The translations under genes were made by a program, and so were the position numbers. Shown piece after piece: positions 1 to 7,331 of a stretch of 22,238 bases of DNA. Within the stretch, counting starts at the first letter, position 1; each line of letters starts with the position of its first letter. Source of the DNA: a virus; IMG/VR virus record IMGVR_UViG_3300030012_003880, positions 1-22,238 of that record; one strand, written 5' to 3'. Under the pieces are notes generated by a model. The model ran no database searches. It saw only the letters and a program-made list of their open reading frames with translations, and was not told where the DNA came from.

Positions 1-2
1 CG

Positions 3-107
3 GACCATCCCAACTATGCTGCATGTCAAATGGCATGGCTCGATGCCAACACCGACTATACCCTGGAAGAGTTTTGCGATAAGCACTGCGAGGATAGATC
101 GTGGTAA
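3..107 (+). CDS. C-terminal end of an upstream phage gene (partial)
   Basis: An open frame enters from the left edge and ends at a TAA at 105-107. The visible 34 residues are hydrophilic and rich in acidic residues and cysteine, ending in CEDRSW. The helicase GTG at 101 overlaps its last codons, which is the tight packing seen throughout this operon and supports the frame being real. The rest lies outside the window, so no function can be given. Confidence 0.6.
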   Translation, partial: DHPNYAACQMAWLDANTDYTLEEFCDKHCEDRSW

Positions 108-1393
108 GCCAACGGTGGGAAACTATACCTGTCACTCCAGAGCACACCGTCTTGGCTATGTGCTGGAAATACCCAGAGAGGGCATGGCCTTTAGCCAGTG
201 AGCATCTGAACAGCGATAGCTTCGCAGACACGCACTGCAGGATTCTGTGGGATGCAATGACAAGCTGCGTCAGGCATCATGAGCCTATCGACATAGTTAG
301 TGTCGGCATGAGAATACCAGAGCCCGTATTCCGGTCGATGGGTGGACCGCAGCAAGTTTGGCAATGGTTCCAGCATAACACTTTGCCGTGGATTCAGGAG
401 TCTTTTGAGCATCACTTAGGTAAGGTCGTGCAGGCAGCAAACAAACGTCGCTGTCAGGTCGCGCTGCAGCAAGCAATGCGGACCTTGGAAAAGGACGAAG
501 ATGGCTGCATATCCCAGGTGCAAAGCATTGTTGCAGACGCCACGATGGAGTCTGTCAAAACGGGCCTAGTGCCATACCAGAAGATTGTTGCTGACACCGC
601 CGCTCGGCTGGAGGACATGGCAAAGGCCGGCAGACCACCGGCAATACCGCTAGGCATACGTTCATTCGACGAGCGATTTGCTTTGGTGCCAACTGAGCCC
701 GACCTTGTGATTATCGCTGGGCGACCTGGATGGGGCAAGTCTGCCCTGAAGCAGCAGATTGCAGAGGCGCACGCTAAGGACGGGCCTACGCTTATGTTTG
801 AGCTTGAGATGGGCGCGCAGCAGTCGTGCCTTCGGATGGAAGCAGAACGGGCTCGGCTAGCTGTTGGCTTTGAAAGAAAACAGGATGTATCTCTGGTTCA
901 CGCTCAAAAGTTAGCACGGTCTGTCGGCTTTGCCGAGACTCTGCAGCTGTGGATGGATGATACTCCGAACCAGACTATCGAGTCGGTGACAGCGGCGGCG
1001 CTGGCCCATCAGATGAAGCACGGCAGGCTTAGTGCCGTGTTTGTAGATTACATCGGCCTTATGAGACAGACAGACCGTCGATGGGACCGACGACGGCATA
1101 TCGGACACGTCAGCCGCAATGCGAAGCTGCTGGCTAAGAAGCTGGGATGCCCAGTGTATCTCTTGAGCCAGATGAATCGAGGCATTGAAGGCGTGGAGCG
1201 ACCACCGCGACTGTCCGATTTACGTGAGTCTGGCGACTTGGAGCAAGACGCCGACACCGTGATATTTCCCTACCGACCAAACCCCGATGACCCGGAGTGT
1301 CAGATAATCGTAGGTAAGTATCGACATGGACCGCCTGGTTCGGTAAAAGTCGTGTGGGTGGGGCACTTTACGCGGTTTAAAGATGCAATTTGA
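101..1393 (+). CDS. dnaB: DnaB-type replicative helicase
   Basis: 430-aa RecA-fold hexameric helicase that would unwind phage DNA at the fork on the lagging strand. Seen: an N-terminal DnaB-like helical domain (about residues 10-75, with the EPIDIVSV signature of primase-interacting domains), Walker A GRPGWGKS at 207-214, Walker B VFVDYIGL around D316, the LLSQMNRGIE motif at 354-363, the SDLRESGDLEQDAD motif at 372-385, and a C-terminal KYRHGPPG turn near 406-413 where the arginine finger of the family lies. Start is GTG at 101, seven bases after a GAGG, overlapping the upstream stop. It is slightly shorter than bacterial DnaB, as usual for phage versions. No separate primase gene is visible. 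It leads the replication-recombination operon and overlaps rusA. Confidence 0.93.
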   Translation: MVSQRWETIPVTPEHTVLAMCWKYPERAWPLASEHLNSDSFADTHCRILWDAMTSCVRHHEPIDIVSVGMRIPEPVFRSMGGPQQVWQWFQHNTLPWIQESFEHHLGKVVQAANKRRCQVALQQAMRTLEKDEDGCISQVQSIVADATMESVKTGLVPYQKIVADTAARLEDMAKAGRPPAIPLGIRSFDERFALVPTEPDLVIIAGRPGWGKSALKQQIAEAHAKDGPTLMFELEMGAQQSCLRMEAERARLAVGFERKQDVSLVHAQKLARSVGFAETLQLWMDDTPNQTIESVTAAALAHQMKHGRLSAVFVDYIGLMRQTDRRWDRRRHIGHVSRNAKLLAKKLGCPVYLLSQMNRGIEGVERPPRLSDLRESGDLEQDADTVIFPYRPNPDDPECQIIVGKYRHGPPGSVKVVWVGHFTRFKDAI

Positions 1394-1811
1394 GTTCACA
1401 GTTCCTGGGGAGCCGGTCGCAAAGCAGCGACCAAAGGCTCGCATGGTACGCATAGGTGGTGGTCGCATGACCGTGAAGATGCGGACGCCGAAAAAAACAC
1501 TCGACTACGAGGCCAAGGTGGCGGAGTCGTGTGCTGACATCCCGCGCTTTGAGCCCGGACCCATCCGCGTAGCGGTGGTGTTTGTTTTTGAGCGACCAAA
1601 GCGGTTGATGCGTAAGAAAGACCCGCAGGGCAGGGTCTGGAAGACTACCCGCAGCGACGTAGACAACTGTTTGAAGTCGTTGTTGGATGGCATGGCCGGT
1701 CTGTGGGCAGATGACGCTGTGGTCTGCGATGTGCGAGCAGAGAAATACTATGCCGCGAAAGGTGAAGAGCCGCACGCTGCGGTGATGATCGAGGCTATCA
1801 ATGAAGGCTGA
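1383..1811 (+). CDS. rusA: RusA-family Holliday junction resolvase
   Basis: 142-aa endonuclease of the RusA family, which cuts four-way DNA junctions as a dimer. Seen: the N-terminal FTVPGEPVAKQRPK start typical of the family (residues 5-18) and the acidic metal-binding cluster SDVDN (D92, D94) followed by a lysine (K98) and WADDAVV (D110/D111). These match the Asp-Asp-Lys-Asp arrangement known as catalytic in E. coli RusA. Length is close to the family norm (about 120-140 aa). The ATG overlaps the end of dnaB by 11 bases and the gene runs into the next one by 11 bases, so translation is probably coupled. In context it would resolve branched DNA made by RecT annealing and replication before packaging. 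Confidence 0.92.
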   Translation: MQFEFTVPGEPVAKQRPKARMVRIGGGRMTVKMRTPKKTLDYEAKVAESCADIPRFEPGPIRVAVVFVFERPKRLMRKKDPQGRVWKTTRSDVDNCLKSLLDGMAGLWADDAVVCDVRAEKYYAAKGEEPHAAVMIEAINEG

Positions 1812-2055
1812 GCTGGACCCAGAGTCCATCCAGTGGATAGCCGTGTCGCTGAACGACCTGATATGGATTTGTGTACACGACAGCCTTTACAACCACCTAC
1901 GAAGCGAGGGGCTCGAACCTACGTATCCGAACAGTCGTTCTTTTGTGATGCCGATATGGCGAGCCTTTGACTTGCTGGCTGGCCGAGATGATTACGACTG
2001 TCGAGCGAGGGTTCAACTGTACGGTCCACACACACTAGAGATGGATGAGCTTTGA
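1801..2055 (+). CDS. Hypothetical protein, 84 aa
   Basis: Not recognised. It is an acidic, tryptophan-containing small protein without obvious membrane segment or zinc motif. The ATG at 1801 has GAGG about six bases upstream, inside the end of rusA, and its TGA overlaps the TTG start of the next gene. This tight embedding supports it being translated. Its 3' end carries a CACACAC-TAGAG tract (2026-2040) that serves as the leader of the following gene. A role in DNA metabolism is only suggested by its neighbours. Confidence 0.7.
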   Translation: MKAELDPESIQWIAVSLNDLIWICVHDSLYNHLRSEGLEPTYPNSRSFVMPIWRAFDLLAGRDDYDCRARVQLYGPHTLEMDEL

Positions 2056-2432
2056 AATGCGGCCAGTGCCCAAAGGCACAGCGCAAGGGCGCCTGGTTCG
2101 ACCTGTTGCATAGAAAGCTGTATGTATGTGATATTACAGGGGAAACAATGAAAGAAGACGACGACTGCATTGTCGAAAAGCCAAGCCACTATGTGCCAGA
2201 AGAAGGCGTCGAGTGCATTGATTACTTGCGCCAGGTGCTTACTCCCCAGGAGTTTCTGGGCTACTGCCGTGGCAACGTCATCAAGTATCAACATAGAGCT
2301 AATTTGAAGGGAACGCCTGGTCTGGACCTCAAAAAGTCGGCAAATTATGCTTTATTGGCAGCAGGTTATGACTTTCGTAAAGACTTGGTAAAAAACAGCA
2401 AAAAAAATGGTACCGTCGAGAAAACAACATAA
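2052..2432 (+). CDS. DUF3310 family protein (nucleotide kinase-like annotation)
   Basis: 126-aa member of the phage DUF3310 family, often labelled nucleotide kinase without experimental proof. Seen: the family signature KPSHYVPEEGVECIDYL (about 42-58), then FLGYCRGNVIKYQHRANLKG and a DLKKSANYALLAAGYD helix. Two starts are possible. TTG at 2052 overlaps the previous stop and adds a 32-residue head with a CxxC pair and further cysteines that could bind zinc. ATG at 2148 has a good AGGGGA Shine-Dalgarno and gives only the core domain. The long form is chosen because the frame is open and the cysteine pattern looks protein-like, but both products may be made. It sits between an unknown gene and the recombination exonuclease. 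Confidence 0.8.
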   Translation: MKCGQCPKAQRKGAWFDLLHRKLYVCDITGETMKEDDDCIVEKPSHYVPEEGVECIDYLRQVLTPQEFLGYCRGNVIKYQHRANLKGTPGLDLKKSANYALLAAGYDFRKDLVKNSKKNGTVEKTT

Positions 2433-2438
2433 AGTTTT

Positions 2439-2465
2439 GCCGCACGTCGCGGCCACACACTGGAG
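2439..2465 (+). promoter_or_regulatory. Hairpin plus CACACAC-TGGAG leader of the exonuclease gene
   Basis: A perfect five-base-pair stem, GCCGC (2439-2443) with GCGGC (2449-2453) and loop ACGTC, is followed directly by CACACAC and then the GGAG Shine-Dalgarno. It fills the short gap between two genes. The same hairpin, CA tract and GGAG order recurs on the other strand at 12523-12557, 13110-13144 and 13362-13388. Confidence 0.6.
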
Positions 2466-2474
2466 ACTAGACAT

Positions 2475-3491
2475 ATGAAATCAGATGCTCTTGCGACACC
2501 TGCTTTGGGTGGCCGCGCTCGTGTAGTTACATTCGAAAGCAGAGACGAGTGGCTCAAAAGTCGCGTAAATTACGTGGGCGGCAGCGAAATTGGCGCAGTT
2601 GTACACCGCCAGGATGACGAGTGGCCTGCGACTGGCGTTCAGCCCGGTGGATATGATAGCCCTTTGGATATCTACCTAAAGAAAGTAAGCCCTGATGACC
2701 AGGCAGAGCAGGATTCGGAGTCAGAAGCCAGAATGTGGCTGGGCCGTGAGCTTGAGTCTGCCGTTATTGACTTGGTGAACAAGCGATGGGGCATGGGGTT
2801 TGAAGGTACTCAACTAATTACCTGCTATGACCCAGAAAACGAGGCGTTTGGATGTACGCTCGACGGCTGGTCGCCAAAGTTAGATGCCAACCTTGAGGTC
2901 AAAACCACAGGCAACAAGTGGAAATACCCGAGGCCAACCGATGACATTCACGAGATAATGACCGTTACTGGCGAAGATGTAGCCAGCGGAAAGTTTCCCA
3001 GAAACACCTATTGGCAGGTGCAATGGGGGATGTCTATTACTGGTCGTAAGAAGTGTTACGTTGCCGTTCTTGGCGGTGGCAGCGGTGGCCTGGAGCTAAA
3101 CCTGTACCTTGTTCGTAGAGATGACGCAGACATCTCGCATGCTCGCAAGACCGTGGGCACCTTTTGGTCGTACCATGTAAAGGGCAAACTGCCTCCGGCT
3201 CCGCAGTTGTCGCACGACTACCGAACAGCTCAGGAGCAGTGGCCTAACGATGGTGGTGAGCTTCATTGCCCACATCAAGTAGTGCCTACAATGCTGAAGG
3301 CGTTGCGTTTTTATGACTATTGGTCAAAACTGGCCGATGGGCACAAGGCTCAACGAGATTTGACCAAGGCGCTGGTTCGATTCTACGGACGCGGGAAGGC
3401 GCTGCGTATTGTTGACCCGGACACAGGCTCGACGTGGCTGGCTACATTCCAGAAAAACAATGCATTGAAGGTTAGGGAGATAAAGGTATGA
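2475..3491 (+). CDS. YqaJ-type recombination exonuclease
   Basis: 338-aa nuclease of the YqaJ / lambda-exonuclease superfamily, which would resect double-stranded ends 5' to 3' to give single strands for RecT. Seen: GGSEIGAVV (35-43) at the start of the fold, LGRELESAV (89-97), catalytic TLDGW with D130, LEVKTTG with E141 and K143, and YWQVQWGMSITGRKKCYVAV (179-198) with the conserved glutamines. The C-terminal 120 residues form a helical tail. ATG 2475 follows GGAG at 2462-2465. It is two genes upstream of recT, the usual exonuclease-annealase pairing. It is distinct from the RecE and lambda Exo types by sequence style. Confidence 0.92.
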   Translation: MKSDALATPALGGRARVVTFESRDEWLKSRVNYVGGSEIGAVVHRQDDEWPATGVQPGGYDSPLDIYLKKVSPDDQAEQDSESEARMWLGRELESAVIDLVNKRWGMGFEGTQLITCYDPENEAFGCTLDGWSPKLDANLEVKTTGNKWKYPRPTDDIHEIMTVTGEDVASGKFPRNTYWQVQWGMSITGRKKCYVAVLGGGSGGLELNLYLVRRDDADISHARKTVGTFWSYHVKGKLPPAPQLSHDYRTAQEQWPNDGGELHCPHQVVPTMLKALRFYDYWSKLADGHKAQRDLTKALVRFYGRGKALRIVDPDTGSTWLATFQKNNALKVREIKV

Positions 3492-3706
3492 CCATGCCTT
3501 GGTGGAGAGGTGGGCCAGAGCAACAAGTTCAACTGGTCGAAGACCAGGACGGCTTTGGCTTGGTCGTCCAGAATGGTGAGGATAGCGTCAGGGTGGCGCT
3601 ACAGATGGTCGAGCTAGTCTTTTTAGGAGACGCACTGGGCGTCATAAAAGACAGATGGATAAACACACACATGGAGGACATCGAGTATGAGTTCGCTGAC
3701 AACTAA
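3488..3706 (+). CDS. Hypothetical protein, 72 aa
   Basis: Not recognised. It is a small acidic protein with a run of alternating hydrophobic residues (residues 14-55) that could form a compact beta/alpha fold. It starts at ATG 3488 in a four-base ATGA overlap with the exonuclease stop, and an in-frame ATG lies two codons on. Its 3' end overlaps the recT start by 20 bases. The position between exonuclease and annealase, with coupling on both sides, suggests a partner of the recombination pair, but that is inference from position only. Confidence 0.72.
   Translation: MTMPWWRGGPEQQVQLVEDQDGFGLVVQNGEDSVRVALQMVELVFLGDALGVIKDRWINTHMEDIEYEFADN
3664..3677 (+). promoter_or_regulatory. CACACAC-ATGGAGG translation leader of recT
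   Basis: A CA-dinucleotide tract directly followed by GGAGG, nine bases before the recT ATG at 3687. It lies inside the coding end of the preceding gene. It is the rightward version of the leader motif seen before many leftward genes. Confidence 0.6.
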
Positions 3707-4436
3707 AGTAAACCCGGTCGCAGCATTGCAAAACCGGGATGCGTACAGCGCAATCGAGGCGATGAAAGGCCAGCTTATGGCCGCTTTGCCCACACATTTA
3801 GCTCAAAACCGCGACCGGTACGCACGCATCCTTGTCACTACGCTGCGCAGGACGCCGAAGCTCATGCAGTGCGACCCGCTTTCGCTGCTTGGTTCGATCA
3901 TGCAGTCAGCGCAGCTCGGTCTGGAGCCGGGGACTGGCCAAGTACACCTCGTTCCGTTCAAAAACCAGGTGCAGATGATTATCGGCTACGAGGGGCTCAT
4001 CGAGTTAGCTCGTCGCGCTGGCGTGGTCATCCATCCACCTCGGATTGTGCGCGAGGGAGACACGTTTGACGTGGACTTTGGAAATATAAAGAACCCAGTC
4101 GTCCATAAGCCAGCGATGAATGACGCGCCGATGACTCATGTGTGGTGTGCGGCTGTCATCAAGGACATGGACCCCATCGTAGAGGTCATGAGCAAGGCCC
4201 AGTGCTTGGCAGTCATGCGCTCAACGCAGTCAAAGGGGAAGTACGGCCCATGGAAAGACCATTTTGAGTCTATGTGTGGCAAGACGTGCATCCGGCGGCT
4301 TGCTAAGTATCTGCCCAAGAATGCAGAGATGCTGATAGCAGAGAAGGTAGACGGACACACGCTGGCCATAGAGGACGTGATGTCAGAGCCAGTTGTGGAG
4401 TGGGACGGGACAGTGGAGGAAGCGACAGATGAATAA
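3687..4436 (+). CDS. recT: RecT single-strand annealing protein
   Basis: 249-aa RecT-family annealase. It would coat single-stranded DNA made by the YqaJ exonuclease and anneal it to complementary strands in phage recombination. Seen: the family block from about residue 41 to 112, including RILVTTLRRTPKLMQCDPLSL, GSIMQSAQLGLEPGTGQVHLVPF and IIGYEGLIELARRAG. Downstream are the KGPW-type segment (YGPWKDHFESM) and the KTCIRRLAKYLP helix. Length is close to the usual 250-300 aa. Start ATG 3687 has a strong GGAGG. The ssb ATG lies eight bases inside its 3' end, so the two are coupled. Confidence 0.95.
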   Translation: MSSLTTKVNPVAALQNRDAYSAIEAMKGQLMAALPTHLAQNRDRYARILVTTLRRTPKLMQCDPLSLLGSIMQSAQLGLEPGTGQVHLVPFKNQVQMIIGYEGLIELARRAGVVIHPPRIVREGDTFDVDFGNIKNPVVHKPAMNDAPMTHVWCAAVIKDMDPIVEVMSKAQCLAVMRSTQSKGKYGPWKDHFESMCGKTCIRRLAKYLPKNAEMLIAEKVDGHTLAIEDVMSEPVVEWDGTVEEATDE

Positions 4437-4821
4437 GAACATAGCGTTGTTGGCGGGTCGCATCGGCTCAGACCCAGATGTGAAAGAGACGGCGGGCGGT
4501 AAGCTTGTAAGCTTTAGTTTGGCGACATCCGAGACCTGGAAAGCCAAGGATGGCACCAAGCAAGAGAAAACCCAGTGGCACCGCTGCAAGGCGTGGGGTC
4601 GCACCGCCGACTTTATTGCAGAGCGCATGTCAAAGGGCGCGGGCGTGTTCGTCGAGGGTACTATCGAGTACGGCGAGTACACTACCAAGGACGGCGAGGT
4701 GAAGAAGACCACTGACATCAAGGTACACCGTCTCGACGTATGGAAGTGGCCAGAGACCGCAGGCGCACGCCCTGCACAGGCGCACAAGGCCAAGTACGCT
4801 GATGACGACATTCCTTTCTAA
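4429..4821 (+). CDS. ssb: Single-stranded DNA-binding protein
   Basis: 130-aa OB-fold SSB that would protect single strands and recruit partners. Seen: N-terminal NKNIALLAGRIGSDPDVK, the aromatic DNA-binding stretch around WHRCKAWGRTADF, VFVEGTIEYGEYTTKDGEV, and an acidic tip DDDIPF at the very C terminus, the known docking tail for host and phage DNA enzymes. The linker before the tip is short. Start ATG 4429 is chosen over an in-frame upstream codon at 4393 because GGAGGA lies nine bases before it and family proteins begin MNK. It overlaps recT and abuts the next gene (TAATG). Confidence 0.95.
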   Translation: MNKNIALLAGRIGSDPDVKETAGGKLVSFSLATSETWKAKDGTKQEKTQWHRCKAWGRTADFIAERMSKGAGVFVEGTIEYGEYTTKDGEVKKTTDIKVHRLDVWKWPETAGARPAQAHKAKYADDDIPF

Positions 4822-5642
4822 TGAATGCTAACAAGGAAGCAAAAGAGCTGCTTGGGATGTCCCCCGAGGGGCTCGAAGAGTACATTGCTGACGAGTTGTC
4901 GGCTATCGACACCACCGGGGACCGCAAGCGAAGTGCCTACTTGGGCATGGCGCTGCGCGTCCTCCGTGAAATACGTGGCGGCGGGGTCAGGGACGCCAAG
5001 GAGCTGGCCACGGCCTTCTCTAAGGTGGCCTCTGACCTCATTGAAAGGGCGGCGCCGCTTACCCAGAGCCAAGAGGTCGAGGTCGAAGAGTCTTTTTGGC
5101 AGTCTATTGCTGGCGACGTGTCGCACAAGCAGCCTAGCGCAGAAAATCACACCTTTTTAGGCGGTGTCGAGCAACGCGCTAAGAATCTGGAGCTGGACCC
5201 TGTTAGCCGAGAGGTCGAGGTAAACGAAAAAGCCAAGGAACTGGCTCGCCAGGTGCTCAAAGAGGTACCCAAAGAGGCAAGAAAGGCGGCAGAAAAAAGA
5301 AAATATAGGGAAAATGTGAGGTCCGTACCGTTTCGCAGAGAAAAAGAGCGCGTTGAAAAGGCCAGGAAGTACTTTCAGCTTCGTGTTGATGGCATAGGCC
5401 GCGAAGATGCCGCCGCTATGGTCAAAATAAACCGCACTACGGCCAGAAAGTACGACACAAATGGTCCAGAGGGCCTGAAAGTGCAGGCTAAGTATGCAGA
5501 GCATGAGAATCCAAAGCTCAGAATACAGCCGATAGTGATTAGCGGCTGGCCTACGGCTGATGTCGTTGAAAGGCTGCAAATGGACAGCATCAAGCTGGAG
5601 CGGAAGATTCGAGCCCAAGAAAAACTGAAGCTGAACCAATAA
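4821..5642 (+). CDS. Charged protein with a helix-turn-helix-like segment
   Basis: 273 aa, not recognised. The N-terminal 80 residues are helical. The middle (about 130-185) is highly charged, Lys/Arg/Glu-rich and probably coiled coil. Residues about 190-212 (GIGREDAAAMVKINRTTARKY) read like a helix-turn-helix in which the second helix carries TTARKY. It starts at ATG 4821 sharing a base with the ssb stop, with no strong Shine-Dalgarno, so it probably depends on coupling. As the last gene of the early operon it could be a DNA-binding factor for recombination, an antiterminator or a transcriptional regulator. None of these is proved by the sequence. Confidence 0.75.
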   Translation: MNANKEAKELLGMSPEGLEEYIADELSAIDTTGDRKRSAYLGMALRVLREIRGGGVRDAKELATAFSKVASDLIERAAPLTQSQEVEVEESFWQSIAGDVSHKQPSAENHTFLGGVEQRAKNLELDPVSREVEVNEKAKELARQVLKEVPKEARKAAEKRKYRENVRSVPFRREKERVEKARKYFQLRVDGIGREDAAAMVKINRTTARKYDTNGPEGLKVQAKYAEHENPKLRIQPIVISGWPTADVVERLQMDSIKLERKIRAQEKLKLNQ

Positions 5643-5675
5643 AAAACCCCTACCACCCATGAAGGGCAGCAGGGG
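5641..5675 (-). terminator. Rho-independent terminator of the leftward integrase operon
   Basis: Read leftward, the outer stem CCCCT (5647-5651) with AGGGG (5671-5675) and inner stem CCC/GGG (5656-5658, 5664-5666) around a five-base loop are followed at once by six T residues (A-run 5641-5646 on the plus strand). A second perfect hairpin, GGGGC/GCCCC (5686-5690, 5698-5702), lies just upstream in the leftward direction and might also slow the convergent early transcript. Confidence 0.65.
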
Positions 5676-5747
5676 CCACACACGTGGGGCAGGGAGTGCC
5701 CCGAGAAATAACTAGCCGTGACACTATCGCCGGTTAGCGTGTTTTAG
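5676..5747. other. Convergent junction beside int, candidate attP region
   Basis: About 70 bases separate the terminator from the integrase stop. In many temperate phages attP lies next to int, so this is the natural place to look. No tRNA-like end or clear core with arm-type repeats can be recognised by eye. It also carries a CCACACAC tract after the terminator hairpin, a remnant of the leader cassette without a convincing gene behind it. Confidence 0.3.
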
Positions 5748-6647
5748 TCAACCTATACTGATTAGTTTACTCACAGACAGCGCATCGTTTTTCCTCCGGT
5801 CGTCATACAGGCTAACTGTGTCTGACTTGACGTGTCGGCTAAACCTTTGCACCGTTCTGATATCCCCGTCAGTAGCATCTAAAGCGGCTGTAATGGCCGT
5901 GTGTCGTATTCCGTGGGGAGTTGCTCGGACATTGGCTTTTGCGCCCATAGACTTGATTATTCTGCATATACTGCGACCCGTAAGTCTCTTGCCATAGCTC
6001 TTAGGGTCTTGGGCAATGAACACTGGCTGGTTTAGCTCTGGATTGGGGTGTTGGCCTTTCCATTTGCTCAGTGCGTGCATGGTTTTTTCTGTAATGCTTA
6101 TGCGCTCTGATTGTTTCCTGCCTTTCCCGGTTATCTCAATGGACTGACTGCCAAAGTCAACGTGCCTCCAGTCCATTTTTGCTATCTCGCCACGCCGCAG
6201 CCCGTTGTTAGCCATTAGAACAAGCAGCGCTTTGTCTCTGAGGCTGCTGGACGCCTCGTACATGCGCTTGACTGCCTGCAAGCCTGGACCGCGTGTGTCG
6301 CGATACGCTTTTGACGGCACGTTTGGTATTTCAATGGTGTTTGATGACCATCCAAACATTCTAGCGGCCTTCAGCAGACTTTTTATCGACGTTAGCCTGC
6401 TGTTTATCGTAGCAGCGGCGAGTCCAGTGCTACTTAGCCATGACTTGTAGCGTACTATCACAAGATTTGCTTCGCCCTGTGACCCACGGACCACCGCTTG
6501 CACACCGCTAAATGGCTCAGGCTCTGACTGGCTCCACCTTTCAAACACCTCGATGCCTTTGAGGTATGACCGTCTGGTGTTTGCGTCGTGCGATTGCAGC
6601 CAGTCGTTTACGAGTGAGTTGCTACTGGTCTTTGCTAAACTCTGCAC
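5748..6647 (-). CDS. int: Tyrosine-family integrase
   Basis: 299-aa site-specific recombinase that would insert and excise the phage at attP/attB. Seen (residues counted from the GTG start): an N-terminal SAM-like core-binding domain (about 10-100), then the catalytic domain with the first arginine R151 in NNGLRRGEIAKMDW, a lysine in GKGRKQ near 175, HGIRH (H245, R248), the second histidine in SRH (H272) and the nucleophile tyrosine Y281 in VSLYDD. The full R-K-H-R-H-Y set is present. GTG 6647 is preferred because GGAGG lies six bases upstream; an ATG at 6668 in frame would add seven residues. The start overlaps the upstream gene. It is the last gene of the leftward unit driven by the promoter near 8173. 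Confidence 0.93.
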   Translation of the reverse strand: MQSLAKTSSNSLVNDWLQSHDANTRRSYLKGIEVFERWSQSEPEPFSGVQAVVRGSQGEANLVIVRYKSWLSSTGLAAATINSRLTSIKSLLKAARMFGWSSNTIEIPNVPSKAYRDTRGPGLQAVKRMYEASSSLRDKALLVLMANNGLRRGEIAKMDWRHVDFGSQSIEITGKGRKQSERISITEKTMHALSKWKGQHPNPELNQPVFIAQDPKSYGKRLTGRSICRIIKSMGAKANVRATPHGIRHTAITAALDATDGDIRTVQRFSRHVKSDTVSLYDDRRKNDALSVSKLISIG

Positions 6648-7134
6648 GGAGCACCTCCATAGTCGCATCCAGGGGCGGCGGTATGATTGGAGCCCACCGT
6701 TGTATCAGTGATTGTAGGCTGAACTTTCTGGTGTTTGGGCCTTCAAAGTCAGACCTGTCATACACTCCCACTGTCCCAGCCAGAGACTCGCCGTCTGCAC
6801 CAACCGCTTTTGTATTCCACCAGACCAGAAAGCCCACGGCGTTGTCTGGCAGTAGGTCCAGTATGTTTTCTGTCCTCTTGATGGGGCCACGCCACACCGA
6901 GCCTGCTTTCGTATGCCTTTCAAGGGATTGCAGATATATCTCGCTAATGGGTGGCACTCCCCCTTTGCGGTATTCTATAAACCATAGGCTGACTGCCGCA
7001 CTTGATATGCCTAACTTTTCTGCAAGACTGGCGCATGGCCGGTCCACAATGTAATCGCCGTATTCGTCTATGTACCTGCCGATTGTGGCCTTTCCAAATC
7101 GCTCGCGAGCGTTGGACCCTAGTTTGATTGACAT
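6622..7134 (-). CDS. Helix-turn-helix protein next to int, candidate regulator or excisionase-like
   Basis: 170 aa. Residues about 36-58 (SLAEKLGISSAAVSLWFIEY) fit a classic helix-turn-helix: an AEKLG first helix, a GIS turn and an SAAVSLW recognition helix. The rest includes a short beta-rich part (NAVGFLVWW near 100) and has no recognised domain. ATG 7134 follows a CACACAC-GGAG leader (7142-7153). Its 3' end overlaps int by 26 bases, so the two are translated together, which fits a directionality factor or a lysogeny regulator. The palindromic operators found upstream of five promoters need a dimeric DNA binder, and this is the best candidate in the leftward region. Family membership is inferred from the motif only. 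Confidence 0.7.
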   Translation of the reverse strand: MSIKLGSNARERFGKATIGRYIDEYGDYIVDRPCASLAEKLGISSAAVSLWFIEYRKGGVPPISEIYLQSLERHTKAGSVWRGPIKRTENILDLLPDNAVGFLVWWNTKAVGADGESLAGTVGVYDRSDFEGPNTRKFSLQSLIQRWAPIIPPPLDATMEVLRAEFSKDQ

Positions 7135-7331
7135 TTTTCTTCTCCGTGTGTGTCTTCTGAAATTATCAAGTTTATAGGTTTATCGCAATGTGGATCGAAG
7201 TCACCACACTGAGGACAATGTTCGCCAACTGGCAAGGGCTCGCCGCAACACAAGTCGTAGTCCTCCCATTGCGGCGGGGGTGTAGTTTTCCAGTGGTCGT
7301 AATTCAACTTCGTTGCTCGAATGTAAGCCAT
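7119..7331 (-). CDS. Small zinc-ribbon-like protein, 70 aa
   Basis: Unrecognised family. It has a cysteine knuckle pattern, CCGEPLPVGEHCPQCGDFDPHC, that could bind one zinc ion. This stretch resembles the CG-P-PVG-CP-C block of the small protein at 10441-10650, so the two may be paralogues. The ATG at 7331 overlaps the upstream gene by 28 bases with only a weak Shine-Dalgarno; a TTG at the upstream stop (about 7307), giving MNYDHWK, is an alternative start. Its last codons contain the CACACACGGAG leader of the next gene, so one stretch is both coding and regulatory. Confidence 0.65.
   Translation of the reverse strand: MAYIRATKLNYDHWKTTPPPQWEDYDLCCGEPLPVGEHCPQCGDFDPHCDKPINLIISEDTHGEEKCQSN

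Noticed and set aside
5697-5738. GTG mini-frame of 13 codons after the CCACACAC tract
   Set aside because: The purine tract before it is too close to act as a Shine-Dalgarno and the peptide has no supporting context.
5824-5832. GACTTGACG, a match to part of the operator
   Set aside because: Single half-site inside the integrase coding region, opposite orientation, no -10 box or second half.
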